From Deltaproteobacteria bacterium (lineage in GTDB: Bacteria > Myxococcota_A > UBA9160 > UBA4427): DNA of 64,000 bases. Of this stretch, positions 7,510 through 16,433 are shown in pieces. Below the pieces are notes generated by a model. It was not told the origin of the DNA, ran no database searches, and saw only the letters and a list, made by a program, of their open reading frames with translations. Positions within the stretch are counted from its first letter, which is position 1; every line of letters begins with the position of its first letter. The stretch is taken from the NCBI GenBank assembly GCA_029261835.1, contig JAJDAO010000069.1, positions 1 to 64,000 of the forward strand, in the 5' to 3' direction. The translations under genes were made by a program, and so were the position numbers.

Positions 7510-8925
7510 ATGGCCAAGATCGCATCATTCGGCGCGTACATTCCCCTGTTCAGGCTCTCCAGGCAGGAGATGGCAAACGCCTGGGGGGTGCCGGCTGTCC
7601 CCGGCGAGCGGTCCGTCGCCAACGCCGACGAGGACAGCCTCACGATGGCGGTGGCTGCGGGCTCGGACTGCCTGGCAGGAATAGACCTATCCACCATCGA
7701 TGGCGTGTTCTTCGCCACTACCACTGCTCCTTACGATGAGAAGCAGTGCGCCGGCGTGATCGCGGCCGCCCTGGACCTGCGCACGGACATCAACACCGCC
7801 GACTTTACCGGATCGCTGCGCGCGGCGACCACGGCCCTGCGCGCGGCAGCAGACGCCGTCGATTCCGGCTCGGCTAGGAGCATCCTGGTGGTCGCGGCGG
7901 ACTGCCGCCTCGGCGAACCGGAGTCGATGTGGGAGCAGCTTCTGGGAGATGGAGCCGGTGCGGTCTTGATCGCCAAACAAGGGCCGGCAACGCTGCGCGG
8001 CTTCAACTCCACCGCCGGCGAGCAGGTGGGCGCCTGGCGACGCAGCGAAGACCGCTACGTCCGCTCCTTCGAGGCCAAGGCCGAGACGCGCTACGGATAT
8101 CTGCAGAGCGCGGTACAGGCGGGAAAGACCGTTCTGGACAAGGAGAGCGTGGATCCCGGCGATCTCGCCAAGGCGGTCATAACCGCCGGCGACCCCCGCA
8201 GCCAGGGGGCCGTGGCCGGCAGCCTCGGCGTCGACGGCGGCAAGCTGCAGGACAGCCTGTTCATGTCGGTCGGCAACCCGGGCGTCCCCCTGGTCTTGAT
8301 GATGCTGGCGGGGGCGCTCGAGCAGGCCAAGGCGGGTGACAAGCTGCTGGTGATCAACAATGGTGACGGTGCAGATGCCTTTCTGGTGGAGCTCGCAGAG
8401 GACTTTGCTCCCGCGGCTGGCCGCAAGGCGCTGACCGGCCATCTTCTCCAGAAGAGGAACCTGCCCAGCTACACCGCCTACGCCAGCTTTCGCAAGCTCA
8501 TGAAGCGCGAGGACATCGACCCCCGTGGTTCGGCCGTCACGTACTGGCGCGACGTCAACATCGTGCTGAGATTCCATGGCGGCCGCTGTACGAACTGCGG
8601 CGCCGTGCTCTACCCCATTCCCCGGGTGTGCGAGGAGTGCGCGACCAAGGACCAGATCGAGGAGATCAAGCTGGCCAAGACCGGCAGCGTCTACACCTTC
8701 ACACTCGACCACCTCGAGGCTGGCAAGTATGTCAACGTGCCCGTGCCCCGCTTGGTGCTGGACCTCGAGGGTGGCGGCCGCGTCTTCCTCTCGATGACCG
8801 ACGGCGACCCGCAAGAGGTCGAGATCGGCATGTCGGCGGAGATCGTCTTCCGCTGCCTGCACGAGGGATCGAGCTTCCACAACTACTACTGGAAGTGCCG
8901 GCCCGTGCCGGAAGCGATTTCTTAG
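7510..8925 (+). CDS. HMG-CoA-synthase-like (thiolase-fold) protein fused to a DUF35 zinc-ribbon/OB-fold domain
   Basis: 471 residues. Residues 1 to about 335 have the condensing-enzyme fold of bacterial and archaeal HMG-CoA-synthase-like proteins (start GAYIPLFRLSR; later LLGDGAGAVLIAK and MSVGNPGVPLVLMML). The C-terminus is a DUF35 domain with a four-Cys zinc ribbon (Cys360, Cys363, Cys374, Cys377) followed by an OB fold. The usual active-site Cys in the NACYGG-type motif is absent; the corresponding stretch reads INTADFTGSLRA. Archaeal thiolase/HMG-CoA-synthase/DUF35 complexes and steroid-degrading thiolase/DUF35 aldolases give the context: the next gene, 54 bases on, is an SCP2-type thiolase. 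It may be a scaffolding or acyl-channelling partner rather than a competent synthase. The ATG has a strong GGAAGGAAG ribosome-binding site. Confidence 0.87.
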   Translation: MAKIASFGAYIPLFRLSRQEMANAWGVPAVPGERSVANADEDSLTMAVAAGSDCLAGIDLSTIDGVFFATTTAPYDEKQCAGVIAAALDLRTDINTADFTGSLRAATTALRAAADAVDSGSARSILVVAADCRLGEPESMWEQLLGDGAGAVLIAKQGPATLRGFNSTAGEQVGAWRRSEDRYVRSFEAKAETRYGYLQSAVQAGKTVLDKESVDPGDLAKAVITAGDPRSQGAVAGSLGVDGGKLQDSLFMSVGNPGVPLVLMMLAGALEQAKAGDKLLVINNGDGADAFLVELAEDFAPAAGRKALTGHLLQKRNLPSYTAYASFRKLMKREDIDPRGSAVTYWRDVNIVLRFHGGRCTNCGAVLYPIPRVCEECATKDQIEEIKLAKTGSVYTFTLDHLEAGKYVNVPVPRLVLDLEGGGRVFLSMTDGDPQEVEIGMSAEIVFRCLHEGSSFHNYYWKCRPVPEAIS

Positions 8926-8979
8926 CATCGGGCGACGCCTACGCCGAGGGAGCAACCGGAGCAGCAAGAGGAGAGTCTC

Positions 8980-10143
8980 ATGGGAAGCATCAAGGACAAG
9001 ACGGCCATCATGGGCGTTGGCTGCACCCGATTCGGTGAGCTCTGGGAGAAGGACGCCGAAGACCTGATCGTGGATGCCGCCTTCGAGGCGATGGACGATG
9101 CCGGGGTCACCCCGGATGACATCGAAGCGACCTGGGTGGGCAACCTCTATGACTTTACCGGCCTGAGCGGCAGCGTCGCCGCCGAGCCCCTCAAGCTCTT
9201 CGGGAAGCCGACCACGCGCGTGGAAAACTTCTGTGCCTCGGGCATGGATGCCTTCCGCAACGCCTGCTTTGCGGTCGCATCCGGAGCCTACGACGTGGTG
9301 ATGGCCTGCGGAGTCGAGAAGCTCATGGACGTCGGCGGCTCTGGCCTGCCCGTGGACATGGGGCACCCGGTGATGCGCGGCGCCAGCGCCCCGGCCATGT
9401 TCGCTCTCTTGGCTACGCGTTGCTTTCACGAGTACGGCTGGACCCGAGAAGATCTGGCTCGTGTAGCCGTCAAGAACCACAAGAACGGCGCGCTTCACCC
9501 CAAGGCCCACTTCCGGCGTCCCATCACGCTCGAGACGGCGGCCAACGCACCGATGATCGCCTGGCCCTTGGGGCGCTTCGACAGCTGCGGCATGTCCGAC
9601 GGGGCGGCCGCGTTGATCATCACCCGGCCTGAGATCGCGAAGAAGAGCAAGCACAAGCACGACTACGCGGTAACCAAAGCCAACGCGCTGGCCATGAACT
9701 CCTTTCTGCCGATGTATCGGGCTTCCTTCGACTGGCTGGGCTTCCCAGCGACCCAGGCCGCGGCAAAGCAGGCGTACGCAGAAGCGGGGATCACGAACCC
9801 CGCCGAGGAGATCGACCTTGCCGAGGTACATGACTGCTTCACCATCACGGAGATCCTCAACATACAAGACCTCCAGTTCTGCGAGCGAGGCGAAGGCGCG
9901 AAGTTCGTGCGCGAGGGTCACGCGGACGTCGACGGTCAGGTCGCGATCAACCCCAGCGGCGGCCTGAAGTGCTTCGGCCATCCCATCGGCGCTACCGGCT
10001 GCCGCATGCTCTGCGAAGTCACCAAGCAGATCCAGGGCCGTGCCGAGGGGGCTCAGGTGAAGAACGCGCGTCTGGGGATGGGCCACAACCTGGGCGGGCC
10101 AGGCTCGGTCAGCTCCGTCACCATCCTGGGGCTGCCGGAGTAG
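8980..10143 (+). CDS. SCP2-type thiolase / acetyl-CoA acetyltransferase-like protein
   Basis: 387 residues of the SCP-x thiolase family. The acyl-binding Cys85 is present (VENFCASGMDAF), as are the family motifs AEVHDCFTITEI and GGLKCFGHPIGATG. Members cleave 3-ketoacyl-CoA thiolytically, or with a DUF35 partner act as retro-aldolases on sterol side chains. It follows the DUF35 fusion gene by 54 bases with an AGAGGAGAG ribosome-binding site, so the two products are probably co-translated and physically associated. The molybdoenzyme gene starts 91 bases downstream on the same strand, which suggests one operon. Substrate unknown; the catalytic residues look intact. Confidence 0.9.
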   Translation: MGSIKDKTAIMGVGCTRFGELWEKDAEDLIVDAAFEAMDDAGVTPDDIEATWVGNLYDFTGLSGSVAAEPLKLFGKPTTRVENFCASGMDAFRNACFAVASGAYDVVMACGVEKLMDVGGSGLPVDMGHPVMRGASAPAMFALLATRCFHEYGWTREDLARVAVKNHKNGALHPKAHFRRPITLETAANAPMIAWPLGRFDSCGMSDGAAALIITRPEIAKKSKHKHDYAVTKANALAMNSFLPMYRASFDWLGFPATQAAAKQAYAEAGITNPAEEIDLAEVHDCFTITEILNIQDLQFCERGEGAKFVREGHADVDGQVAINPSGGLKCFGHPIGATGCRMLCEVTKQIQGRAEGAQVKNARLGMGHNLGGPGSVSSVTILGLPE

Positions 10144-10234
10144 CGGAGGCTCTACTGAGAAGTGCGATGGATCAAACGGAAATGTCCCGCTTGCCCCACT
10201 CAACCGCTCCGCGTTTTCGACGCGCGAGAACTCC

Positions 10235-13150
10235 GTGAATAGAAGACTGACCCGAAGAGACTTCCTCCAGGCATCTGGCAGTGCAGCAGCGTTGGCACTC
10301 CTCAATCTCCGGTGTAGCCGAGAGCGCAGTCAACCCGGATCAGACGATGCGGCGATACTCAGCGAACCTCGCGAGGTCAGCTACGACGGTTTTGGGGACA
10401 TCTACCGGCAGAAGTGGACCTGGGATCGTGTGGTCAAAGGCAGCCACTACTCGAACTGCGGCTATCAGCGTTGCGCCTGGAATATCTACGTCAAGGACAA
10501 TGTCGTTTGGCGCGAGGAGCAGCTCGCAACCTACGAGCAGACCAACTCCGATCTCCCTGACTACAATCCCCGCGGTTGCCAGAAGGGAGCCTGCTATAGC
10601 GACCGGATGTACGACCAATCTCGCCTCACCGTACCACTGAAACGGATTGGCGAACGTGGTGAAGGCAAATGGAAGCGGATCGGTTGGGACCAGGCGCTCA
10701 CTGAGATATCCGACAAGTTCATCGATGCCATGGTATCCGAGCAGGATGGTCCCGGTTCGATCTACTGGGACCTCGGCTCATCATCAAGCAATGGTTGTCA
10801 TGCCGTTGGGCTCTCGCGTACCGGCTATCTGCTCGATACCCCGATCCTCGAAAACACCGCCGAGATGGGTGATCACGCGCCCGGCGTAACCACCACGGCG
10901 GGCAAGATCATCTTCACCAGCTCGATGGACGATCTTCTCTACAGCGACTTGATCCTGATCTGGGGTGGCAACCCGAACTACACCCATATCCCCACTGCAC
11001 ACTTCATCTATGAGGCACGCTACAAGGGGGCCTATGTCGTAACCGTTACGCCCGACTTCAGCCCCTCTGCGATTCATGCCGACGAGTGGGTACCGGTCAA
11101 CATAGGTACGGACGCCGCTCTGGCACTTTCGATGGCGCAGGTGATCGTCGAGGAGAAGATCTACAAGCCCGACTTCATGGCCGAACAGACGGACATGCCG
11201 CTGCTGGTTCGCCTCGATACCGAGCAGTTCTTGCGCGAGAGCGACATGAGCTCAAAGGGCGGCGACGATGTGTTCTATGTCTTCGATACCGTGAAGAGCG
11301 AAGTGGTCGAGGCCCCCAAGCGCAGCTTGGAGCTCGACGGTGTCAAGCCCGCATTGGAGGGCGTGTTCGATGTCGAGACCCGCGCAGGTACGGTAAAGGT
11401 CACTACGGTCTTCGAGCGCCTGAAGGTGCAGCTCGAAGACTACACTCCGGAGAAGACCGAGGAGATCACCAGCGTCAGTGCCGCAAACGTGCGCAAGCTG
11501 GCAAGGCGCATAGCCAATGCCAAGGCGTGCTCCAATATCACCCAGTCCAACTTGGGCAAGTTCTACCATGGCCTGGAGATGGAGCGGAGTGTGATGTTGG
11601 TATTCGCCCTGGCTGGCCAGTTCGGCAGGCGGGGCGCGGGTTATTCGGCAATCCCCATGCTTTCCATCTCGGGTACTGACCCCATTACCGTGGCCAATGG
11701 CAAGTACTCACCCATCATCGGGGCCGGCCTGACGGCGATGCAGTCGGCGCCTGACATGATCAGGATGAAGCTAGCCGGCTATTCCCAAGAAATGATGATC
11801 TACCATTTCGCCCGCGAAGACTATGCCCGAGGCAACACCGTAGCCACGGCTCTGCTCCACTACCAACACGGTGGCCTCAAGGAGCGCTTTGGCAGTGCCA
11901 AGCGCTGGGATCCCAATCTTGAGCGGGAGTTCGATGACTACCTCCGAGAGGCGGTCGACAAAGAGTGGCAGTTCGTGCCCAAGACAGCGCCGCGCATCTT
12001 CTTCAGTGTCGGGGGCAATACGTTCCGCCGTGTACGCGGTTACCACAAACTGATCGAGCACATGCTGCCCAAACTGGATCTGTTGGTCACTGTCGAAATA
12101 CGCATGAGCAACACTGCTCGCTACAGCGACTATGTGCTTCCGGCAGCGGGCTACTACGAGAAGGATGATATCACCTGGTCTTCAGCGCTTACGCCCTTTT
12201 GTCATCCCACCACCGAGGCCGTCAAGCCCGTGGGTGATTCGAAAACAGACTGGGAATTTCACTGCCTGTTGCTGAAGAAGGTCCAGGAGCTGGCTAGAGC
12301 ACGCGGCGTCAGCACCTTCATCGATCGACGCGGTGAAGAGCGGCGCTTGGATGAGTGCTACGACGATTTCACGTTTCAGAGGCGTTTCACCGAAGACAAC
12401 CCCGAGGATCTGCTCCAGGTGATGTTGGAAATGTCCACGAACTTGAATGGCAAGAGCTGGGACGAGCTCACGGAAAAGGGCTTCGAGCGCTTCACCGGCG
12501 TGGGGACGGGGGTGGTTCATATCGGCAACGCTGCTGATATCGAACCAGACGAAACGATCGTGGCCAACAGTTGGTATGTACAGCAGAAGATACCCTGGCC
12601 CACACTGACGAGGCGTCTGCAGTTCTTCATCGACCACCCCTTCTACGAAGAGCTGGGAGAGGTACTGCCTGTGCACAAGGATAATCCGCGCATTGGGGGT
12701 GACTACCCGTTGCAGATGACCGGCGGACACAACCGTTGGTCGATTCATGCGGCGTGGCGTGACCACAAAGAGCTCCTGCGATTACAGAGAGGGGAGCCGG
12801 TGATCTATGTGAACAGTGGCGATGCCAAGCGGCGCGGGATCGGCGACGGCGACTCGGTACGCGTCTATAACGATCTCGGTGAATTCGAAGTTCACGCCAT
12901 GGTGTCACCGGCGCTGAAGCCTGGCCAGGTGGTCGCCTACCACGCTTGGGAGCCCTTTCAGTTCAAGAGCGGAAACTCCTACCAGGCACTGACCCCCAGC
13001 CCGCTGAACCCGATACAGCTGGCCGGCGGCTATTTCCACCTGCAACCCATGGTGATGATGCAACAGCCCGGATGCAGCGACAGGGGAACCCGAGTCGATA
13101 TGGAGAAGGTCCGATCGGCCGGGGATGTCGTCGCGAAAGCACAGGCATAG
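10235..13150 (+). CDS. Tat-exported molybdopterin oxidoreductase, class II DMSO reductase family catalytic subunit
   Basis: 971 residues from a GTG start. The N-terminus has a twin-arginine signal (RRDFLQASG then a hydrophobic stretch), so the folded enzyme should be periplasmic. A proximal [4Fe-4S] site is predicted from His71, Cys75, Cys80 and Cys115 (NPRGCQKGAC), and the molybdenum ligand is probably Asp213 (EMGDHAPG); a His/Cys3 site plus Asp ligand is the class II pattern of nitrate reductase, ethylbenzene dehydrogenase and steroid C25 dehydrogenase. A molydopterin-dinucleotide-binding domain lies at the C-terminus (LQMTGGHNRWSIHAAWRD). Known relatives hydroxylate hydrocarbons with water-derived oxygen, but need FeS and haem b subunits that are not encoded here. 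It is clearly paralogous to the protein encoded at 18060-20981. Substrate inferred only from context. Confidence 0.9.
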   Translation: MNRRLTRRDFLQASGSAAALALLNLRCSRERSQPGSDDAAILSEPREVSYDGFGDIYRQKWTWDRVVKGSHYSNCGYQRCAWNIYVKDNVVWREEQLATYEQTNSDLPDYNPRGCQKGACYSDRMYDQSRLTVPLKRIGERGEGKWKRIGWDQALTEISDKFIDAMVSEQDGPGSIYWDLGSSSSNGCHAVGLSRTGYLLDTPILENTAEMGDHAPGVTTTAGKIIFTSSMDDLLYSDLILIWGGNPNYTHIPTAHFIYEARYKGAYVVTVTPDFSPSAIHADEWVPVNIGTDAALALSMAQVIVEEKIYKPDFMAEQTDMPLLVRLDTEQFLRESDMSSKGGDDVFYVFDTVKSEVVEAPKRSLELDGVKPALEGVFDVETRAGTVKVTTVFERLKVQLEDYTPEKTEEITSVSAANVRKLARRIANAKACSNITQSNLGKFYHGLEMERSVMLVFALAGQFGRRGAGYSAIPMLSISGTDPITVANGKYSPIIGAGLTAMQSAPDMIRMKLAGYSQEMMIYHFAREDYARGNTVATALLHYQHGGLKERFGSAKRWDPNLEREFDDYLREAVDKEWQFVPKTAPRIFFSVGGNTFRRVRGYHKLIEHMLPKLDLLVTVEIRMSNTARYSDYVLPAAGYYEKDDITWSSALTPFCHPTTEAVKPVGDSKTDWEFHCLLLKKVQELARARGVSTFIDRRGEERRLDECYDDFTFQRRFTEDNPEDLLQVMLEMSTNLNGKSWDELTEKGFERFTGVGTGVVHIGNAADIEPDETIVANSWYVQQKIPWPTLTRRLQFFIDHPFYEELGEVLPVHKDNPRIGGDYPLQMTGGHNRWSIHAAWRDHKELLRLQRGEPVIYVNSGDAKRRGIGDGDSVRVYNDLGEFEVHAMVSPALKPGQVVAYHAWEPFQFKSGNSYQALTPSPLNPIQLAGGYFHLQPMVMMQQPGCSDRGTRVDMEKVRSAGDVVAKAQA

Positions 13151-13275
13151 CCGAGGCTACGGCAAGGTTTCGCGGTCCACACAGTGACCGGGAAGCCCAG
13201 CTTCGCCGGGCCCCCGACGAAGAGCTCGGGCCGAAGGCGCGTGCCAGGCGACGGGATGGGTTTATGAGATCGCTT

Positions 13276-14070
13276 CTAGAGCGCCGGTATCCGCATGGGC
13301 CAGTTCGAGGCGACGGTACCGCCGTCGACGTCGAAGACCTTGCCCGTCACCCAGGCCGACGCGGGCGATGCGAGGTAGAGCGCCGCACAGGCGATGTCCT
13401 CCGTCGTCCCCAGGCGACCAAGGGGCGTGCGCTCTTCCATTTGCTTGCGCAGATCTGGGAGCTTGTCCAGGAAGGGCATCAGCGCATCGGTCTTCGTCGA
13501 GCCCACGCCGATGGCGTTAGCGCGAATGCCGTGAGGCGCAAACTCATAGGCCAGCGTTCGTGTCATGTGTTCGAGCGCCGCCTTCGCTGAGCAGTAGGCC
13601 ACGAACCCCGAGTCGACCATATGACCCATGGCCGACGAGATATTCACGATGGCCCCGCCCCCCACCTCGAGCATATGTGGGATGCACTGCCGGCTCAGGT
13701 TGAGCGCGCTGGTCACGTTGAAGTGGAAGGCCCGCTCGAAGGCCTCATCCGTCAGCTGGAGCACAGGGGTCGGCGCGGTCCCGCCCGCATTGTTCACGAG
13801 AACGTCGATGCGCCCGAATACCTCTACGGCGCGCGCGACGACCGTGTCGAGCTGTGCTGCGTCGTTTACGTCGCAAGGAACGCCGAGGCCTTCGCTCCCA
13901 AGCGCCTTCACTTCTTCCACTGCAGCATCGAGGGTCTCCGGCGATCGCGCCGCGCAAACGACCTTCGCGCCCGCCTCCGCGAAGGCCAGCGCGATGCCAC
14001 GCCCGATCCCGCGGCTGGCGCCGGTTACAATCGCCACTTTGCCATCGAGTCGAAAACGCTCCAGAATCAT
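13276..14070 (-). CDS. Short-chain dehydrogenase/reductase (SDR)
   Basis: 264 residues, a classical SDR: TGASRGIG coenzyme loop near residue 18, NNAGG at about 95-99, and the full catalytic set of Ser145/146, Tyr159 and Lys163 (YCSAK). Classical SDRs of this type oxidise or reduce secondary alcohols, including hydroxysteroids and 3-hydroxyacyl-CoAs, with NAD(P). It converges on the molybdoenzyme gene and diverges from the DJ-1 gene across a 150-base promoter gap containing a hairpin-forming inverted repeat. Unlike the SDR at 1919-2728 it has an intact active site. The substrate cannot be told from sequence. Confidence 0.9.
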   Translation of the reverse strand: MILERFRLDGKVAIVTGASRGIGRGIALAFAEAGAKVVCAARSPETLDAAVEEVKALGSEGLGVPCDVNDAAQLDTVVARAVEVFGRIDVLVNNAGGTAPTPVLQLTDEAFERAFHFNVTSALNLSRQCIPHMLEVGGGAIVNISSAMGHMVDSGFVAYCSAKAALEHMTRTLAYEFAPHGIRANAIGVGSTKTDALMPFLDKLPDLRKQMEERTPLGRLGTTEDIACAALYLASPASAWVTGKVFDVDGGTVASNWPMRIPAL

Positions 14071-14098
14071 CGCGCGCTCCCTTTCGCATTCCGGTCAA

Positions 14099-14124
14099 CC
14101 TCGAAGCTTGCCGCATCTTCGAGG
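14099..14124. promoter_or_regulatory. Inverted repeat in the divergent promoter region
   Basis: Perfect 8-base arms CCTCGAAG / CTTCGAGG separated by 10 bases, between the divergent SDR and DJ-1 genes. It lies just upstream of the SDR start on the minus strand, so it could be an operator or a 5' UTR hairpin. Confidence 0.3.
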
Positions 14125-14219
14125 CGAGCGCCCGGAGGCCATATGGCGGTGGGCAAGGTGGGTTCGGGGCTCATGAGATAACTTCTTGTCTTCACTGTCT
14201 GCCTTAAGAGGACCAGATC

Positions 14220-14864
14220 ATGCAAATCGCGATTCCGCTCTTCGAACGTCTGACTGCACTGGACGGCATCGGCCCCTACGAGGTCTTGCAGCGCCTGCCC
14301 GGTGCGACTGTCGTATTCGTCGGCGATGAGAAGGGCGAGGTCAGAACAGATAACGGATTTCTCGGCCTCACCGTCGACGCCCGCTATGATGAGGTTCCCA
14401 GGCCCAACGTCATCGTGGTTCCCGGCGGAATCGGAACTCGGGCATTCATCGACGGCGAGCAACACGCTCTACTCGATTGGCTGAGGAGCGCGCACGAAAC
14501 CACGCGATTCACGACCTCGGTGTGCACTGGCTCTCTCGTACTCGCCGCGGCTGGCCTGCTCGACGGACTCACCGCCACCACACATTGGGCGGCCTATGAC
14601 GAGCTGAGAAGACTGGGGGCGGAGCCGACCAGTGATCGAGTCGTCGAACAGCTCGGCCATCGCATCATCACGGCGGCCGGCGTTTCCTCGGGCATCGACA
14701 TGGCCCTTCGGTTGTCTGAACTTCTCGTCGATGCCGATGCGGCCAAGGCCATGCAGCTCATGATCGAGTACGACCCGCAGCCCCCCTTCGACGCTGGCAG
14801 CATCGACAAGGCGGGAGAAGCCGTACTGGCGCGGCTCACCCAATACGCCAAGAGCAGGTCTTGA
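14220..14864 (+). CDS. DJ-1/PfpI superfamily protein, isonitrile-hydratase-like
   Basis: 214 residues covering one glutamine-amidotransferase-like domain with no AraC-type DNA-binding tail. The nucleophile elbow is SVCTGSLVLAAAGLL with Cys102, followed by the THWAAYDEL segment typical of isonitrile hydratase (which converts isonitriles to N-substituted formamides) and of its many uncharacterised relatives. An AAGAGGA ribosome-binding site precedes the ATG. It diverges from the SDR gene. An isonitrile substrate is only one option for this family; stress-related or glyoxalase-type activity is also possible. Confidence 0.8.
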   Translation: MQIAIPLFERLTALDGIGPYEVLQRLPGATVVFVGDEKGEVRTDNGFLGLTVDARYDEVPRPNVIVVPGGIGTRAFIDGEQHALLDWLRSAHETTRFTTSVCTGSLVLAAAGLLDGLTATTHWAAYDELRRLGAEPTSDRVVEQLGHRIITAAGVSSGIDMALRLSELLVDADAAKAMQLMIEYDPQPPFDAGSIDKAGEAVLARLTQYAKSRS

Positions 14865-14973
14865 CCCCCGAGTTCGCTCCCTCGATCCGGTGCGTGGCCA
14901 CCGGGCGCCGCGCACCGAGTGGCAAAGAGGGACGGATCGCCACTCTGCCCGGCCTTTCGTTATTCTCCCGCCA

Positions 14974-15801
14974 ATGCGTCCGCTCGCCCTCTCCCTCGTC
15001 GCTAGCATCACCCTGGCTGGCTCCTTCTCACTGCGCCAGCGCTTCGTCGATGGCATGGTCTTTCAGCCGACGCGCGGCATCGACATGCATCTCGAGCAGC
15101 TCGGGATCGCGGGGGAGGAGATCTACCTGGAGGCCGAGGATGGGGTCCGCATCCACGCCTTCTTCCTGCCCGCTCCCGGCGCGACACGCGCCCTACTCTT
15201 CCTGCATGGCAACGCGGGAAACGCCTCACACCGCATCCCCAACGCGGTGCAGCTCATGCGGCTCGGCATCCACGTGCTGCTGCTGGACTACCGGGGCTAC
15301 GGGGCGAGTGAGGGAAGGCCGAGCGAACAGGGGGCCTATGCGGACGCACGCGCGGGGTTGGCGCATCTGCTCGAGAAGAGGGGAATCGACGAGAGTCGCG
15401 TCGTGGTGTTCGGTCGCTCTCTCGGTGGGGCCGTGGCCGTCGATCTGGCACAGGACCGGCAGCTCGCGGGTGTGATCCTCGAGAGCACCTTTCCCTCCGT
15501 CTCGGCAGTCGTGCGGCGGATCATGGGCTCGCTGGTCGCAGGCATCGCCCGCGGCAAATTCGATTCGCTTCGAAAGATCACTCGAGTGCGTGTGCCACTT
15601 CTCTTCTTTCACGGCGATCGGGACGAGATCATTGCCTTCGAGCTGGGGCGTGAGCTCTTCGAATCCGCCCCGGAACCGAAGAGCTTCGAAACCATCAAAG
15701 GAGCCGGGCACAACGACACGGTGCAGATCGGTGGGCGCGCCTACTTCGAACGCATCGGGCAATTCCTCGACGAAGTCGCACCGAAGGGGAGCGGCGGCTA
15801 G
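14974..15801 (+). CDS. Alpha/beta hydrolase, BEM46/ABHD13-like
   Basis: 275 residues from the ATG at 14974; this start gives an N-terminal hydrophobic signal or anchor (LALSLVASITLAGSF), while an earlier in-frame ATG would prepend charged sequence. The triad is visible as Ser149 (GRSLGG), Asp217 (HGDRDE) and His246 (GAGHND), with the HGNAGN oxyanion motif. The BEM46/ABHD13 group is usually membrane-anchored, of unproven substrate, with esterase, thioesterase or lipase activity suspected. It ends four bases inside the convergent TetR gene. Confidence 0.85.
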   Translation: MRPLALSLVASITLAGSFSLRQRFVDGMVFQPTRGIDMHLEQLGIAGEEIYLEAEDGVRIHAFFLPAPGATRALLFLHGNAGNASHRIPNAVQLMRLGIHVLLLDYRGYGASEGRPSEQGAYADARAGLAHLLEKRGIDESRVVVFGRSLGGAVAVDLAQDRQLAGVILESTFPSVSAVVRRIMGSLVAGIARGKFDSLRKITRVRVPLLFFHGDRDEIIAFELGRELFESAPEPKSFETIKGAGHNDTVQIGGRAYFERIGQFLDEVAPKGSGG

Positions 15802-16412
15802 CGCGGGCTCGCCATCACCACCGGCAGTACGAGCATCTCGAGTACTCTGCGCATCTCGTCCTCACTCTCGATGCGTGTGCTCGGCGTCGTCATGTAGGAG
15901 ATGGTGATTCGCGATGCCCACTCGAGCAGCGCCTCGAGCTCGATGCCCTCGCGCAGCAGCCCCTTCTCCTTGGCCGGCTCGAAGAGCGGTCTGACCAGCT
16001 CGATCCCGATCTCAAAGAGCTGCTCTGAGGAGAGAAAGAGTCTCCCCATCAGGTTCGAAGCCTCGCCGCCAAAGAGGTAGATATGCAGCCGACGTTTGGG
16101 TGCCTCACGCAGGCAGAAGAGGATCCCCTCTACTATGAACTCCCCCACGTCGTCGATATCTGCCAGCGCCTCGAGCAGCCGCTCGCGCAAGTACTGGGCC
16201 TCGCGAAGCATCACGCCGACGACGACCGCCTCTCGGTTCTCGAAGTAGCGGTAGAGAGTGGTACGCGTCACTTTCGACTCATTCGCGATGTCGGCCATGG
16301 TCGTGCGCGGGATACCGACTCGGTCGAAACAGCGGGAAGCCGCATCGAGGATGCGCTCTCTCGCCTGCTGCGCGTCGGCGTTCTTGCGTGTTCCCCATCG
16401 CGTGCTGGTCAT
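15798..16412 (-). CDS. TetR/AcrR-family transcriptional regulator
   Basis: 204 residues. The N-terminal 65 residues form the TetR helix-turn-helix (RERILDAASRCF, TTMADIANESKVTRTTLYRYF); the rest is the variable helical ligand-binding domain. It is the last gene of a minus-strand unit with the flavin oxidase (21-base gap) and the molybdoenzyme. The obvious inference is that it represses this operon and responds to the substrate or a CoA intermediate. An AT-rich palindrome cluster upstream of the operon is the candidate operator. Confidence 0.9.
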   Translation of the reverse strand: MTSTRWGTRKNADAQQARERILDAASRCFDRVGIPRTTMADIANESKVTRTTLYRYFENREAVVVGVMLREAQYLRERLLEALADIDDVGEFIVEGILFCLREAPKRRLHIYLFGGEASNLMGRLFLSSEQLFEIGIELVRPLFEPAKEKGLLREGIELEALLEWASRITISYMTTPSTRIESEDEMRRVLEMLVLPVVMASPR

Positions 16413-16433
16413 GTGGGCTCGCTTTGTCTGAAG

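Noticed and set aside
7291..10205. A similar 22-base string (TCCCGCTTG...ACTCA core) upstream of the genes at 7510 and 10235.
   Set aside because: About 19 of 22 identical at very different distances from the starts; a match of this quality is expected by chance in a window this size.
7687..10305. An 872-codon open frame on the minus strand covering the HMG-CoA-synthase-like and thiolase genes.
   Set aside because: It has no domain signature, is low-complexity and mirrors two genes with clear motifs; long antisense frames are expected in GC-rich coding DNA.
13151..13275. GC-rich stem candidates between the convergent molybdoenzyme and SDR genes, as a possible terminator.
   Set aside because: Stems are short or bulged and lack a U-run, so a terminator call is not supported.
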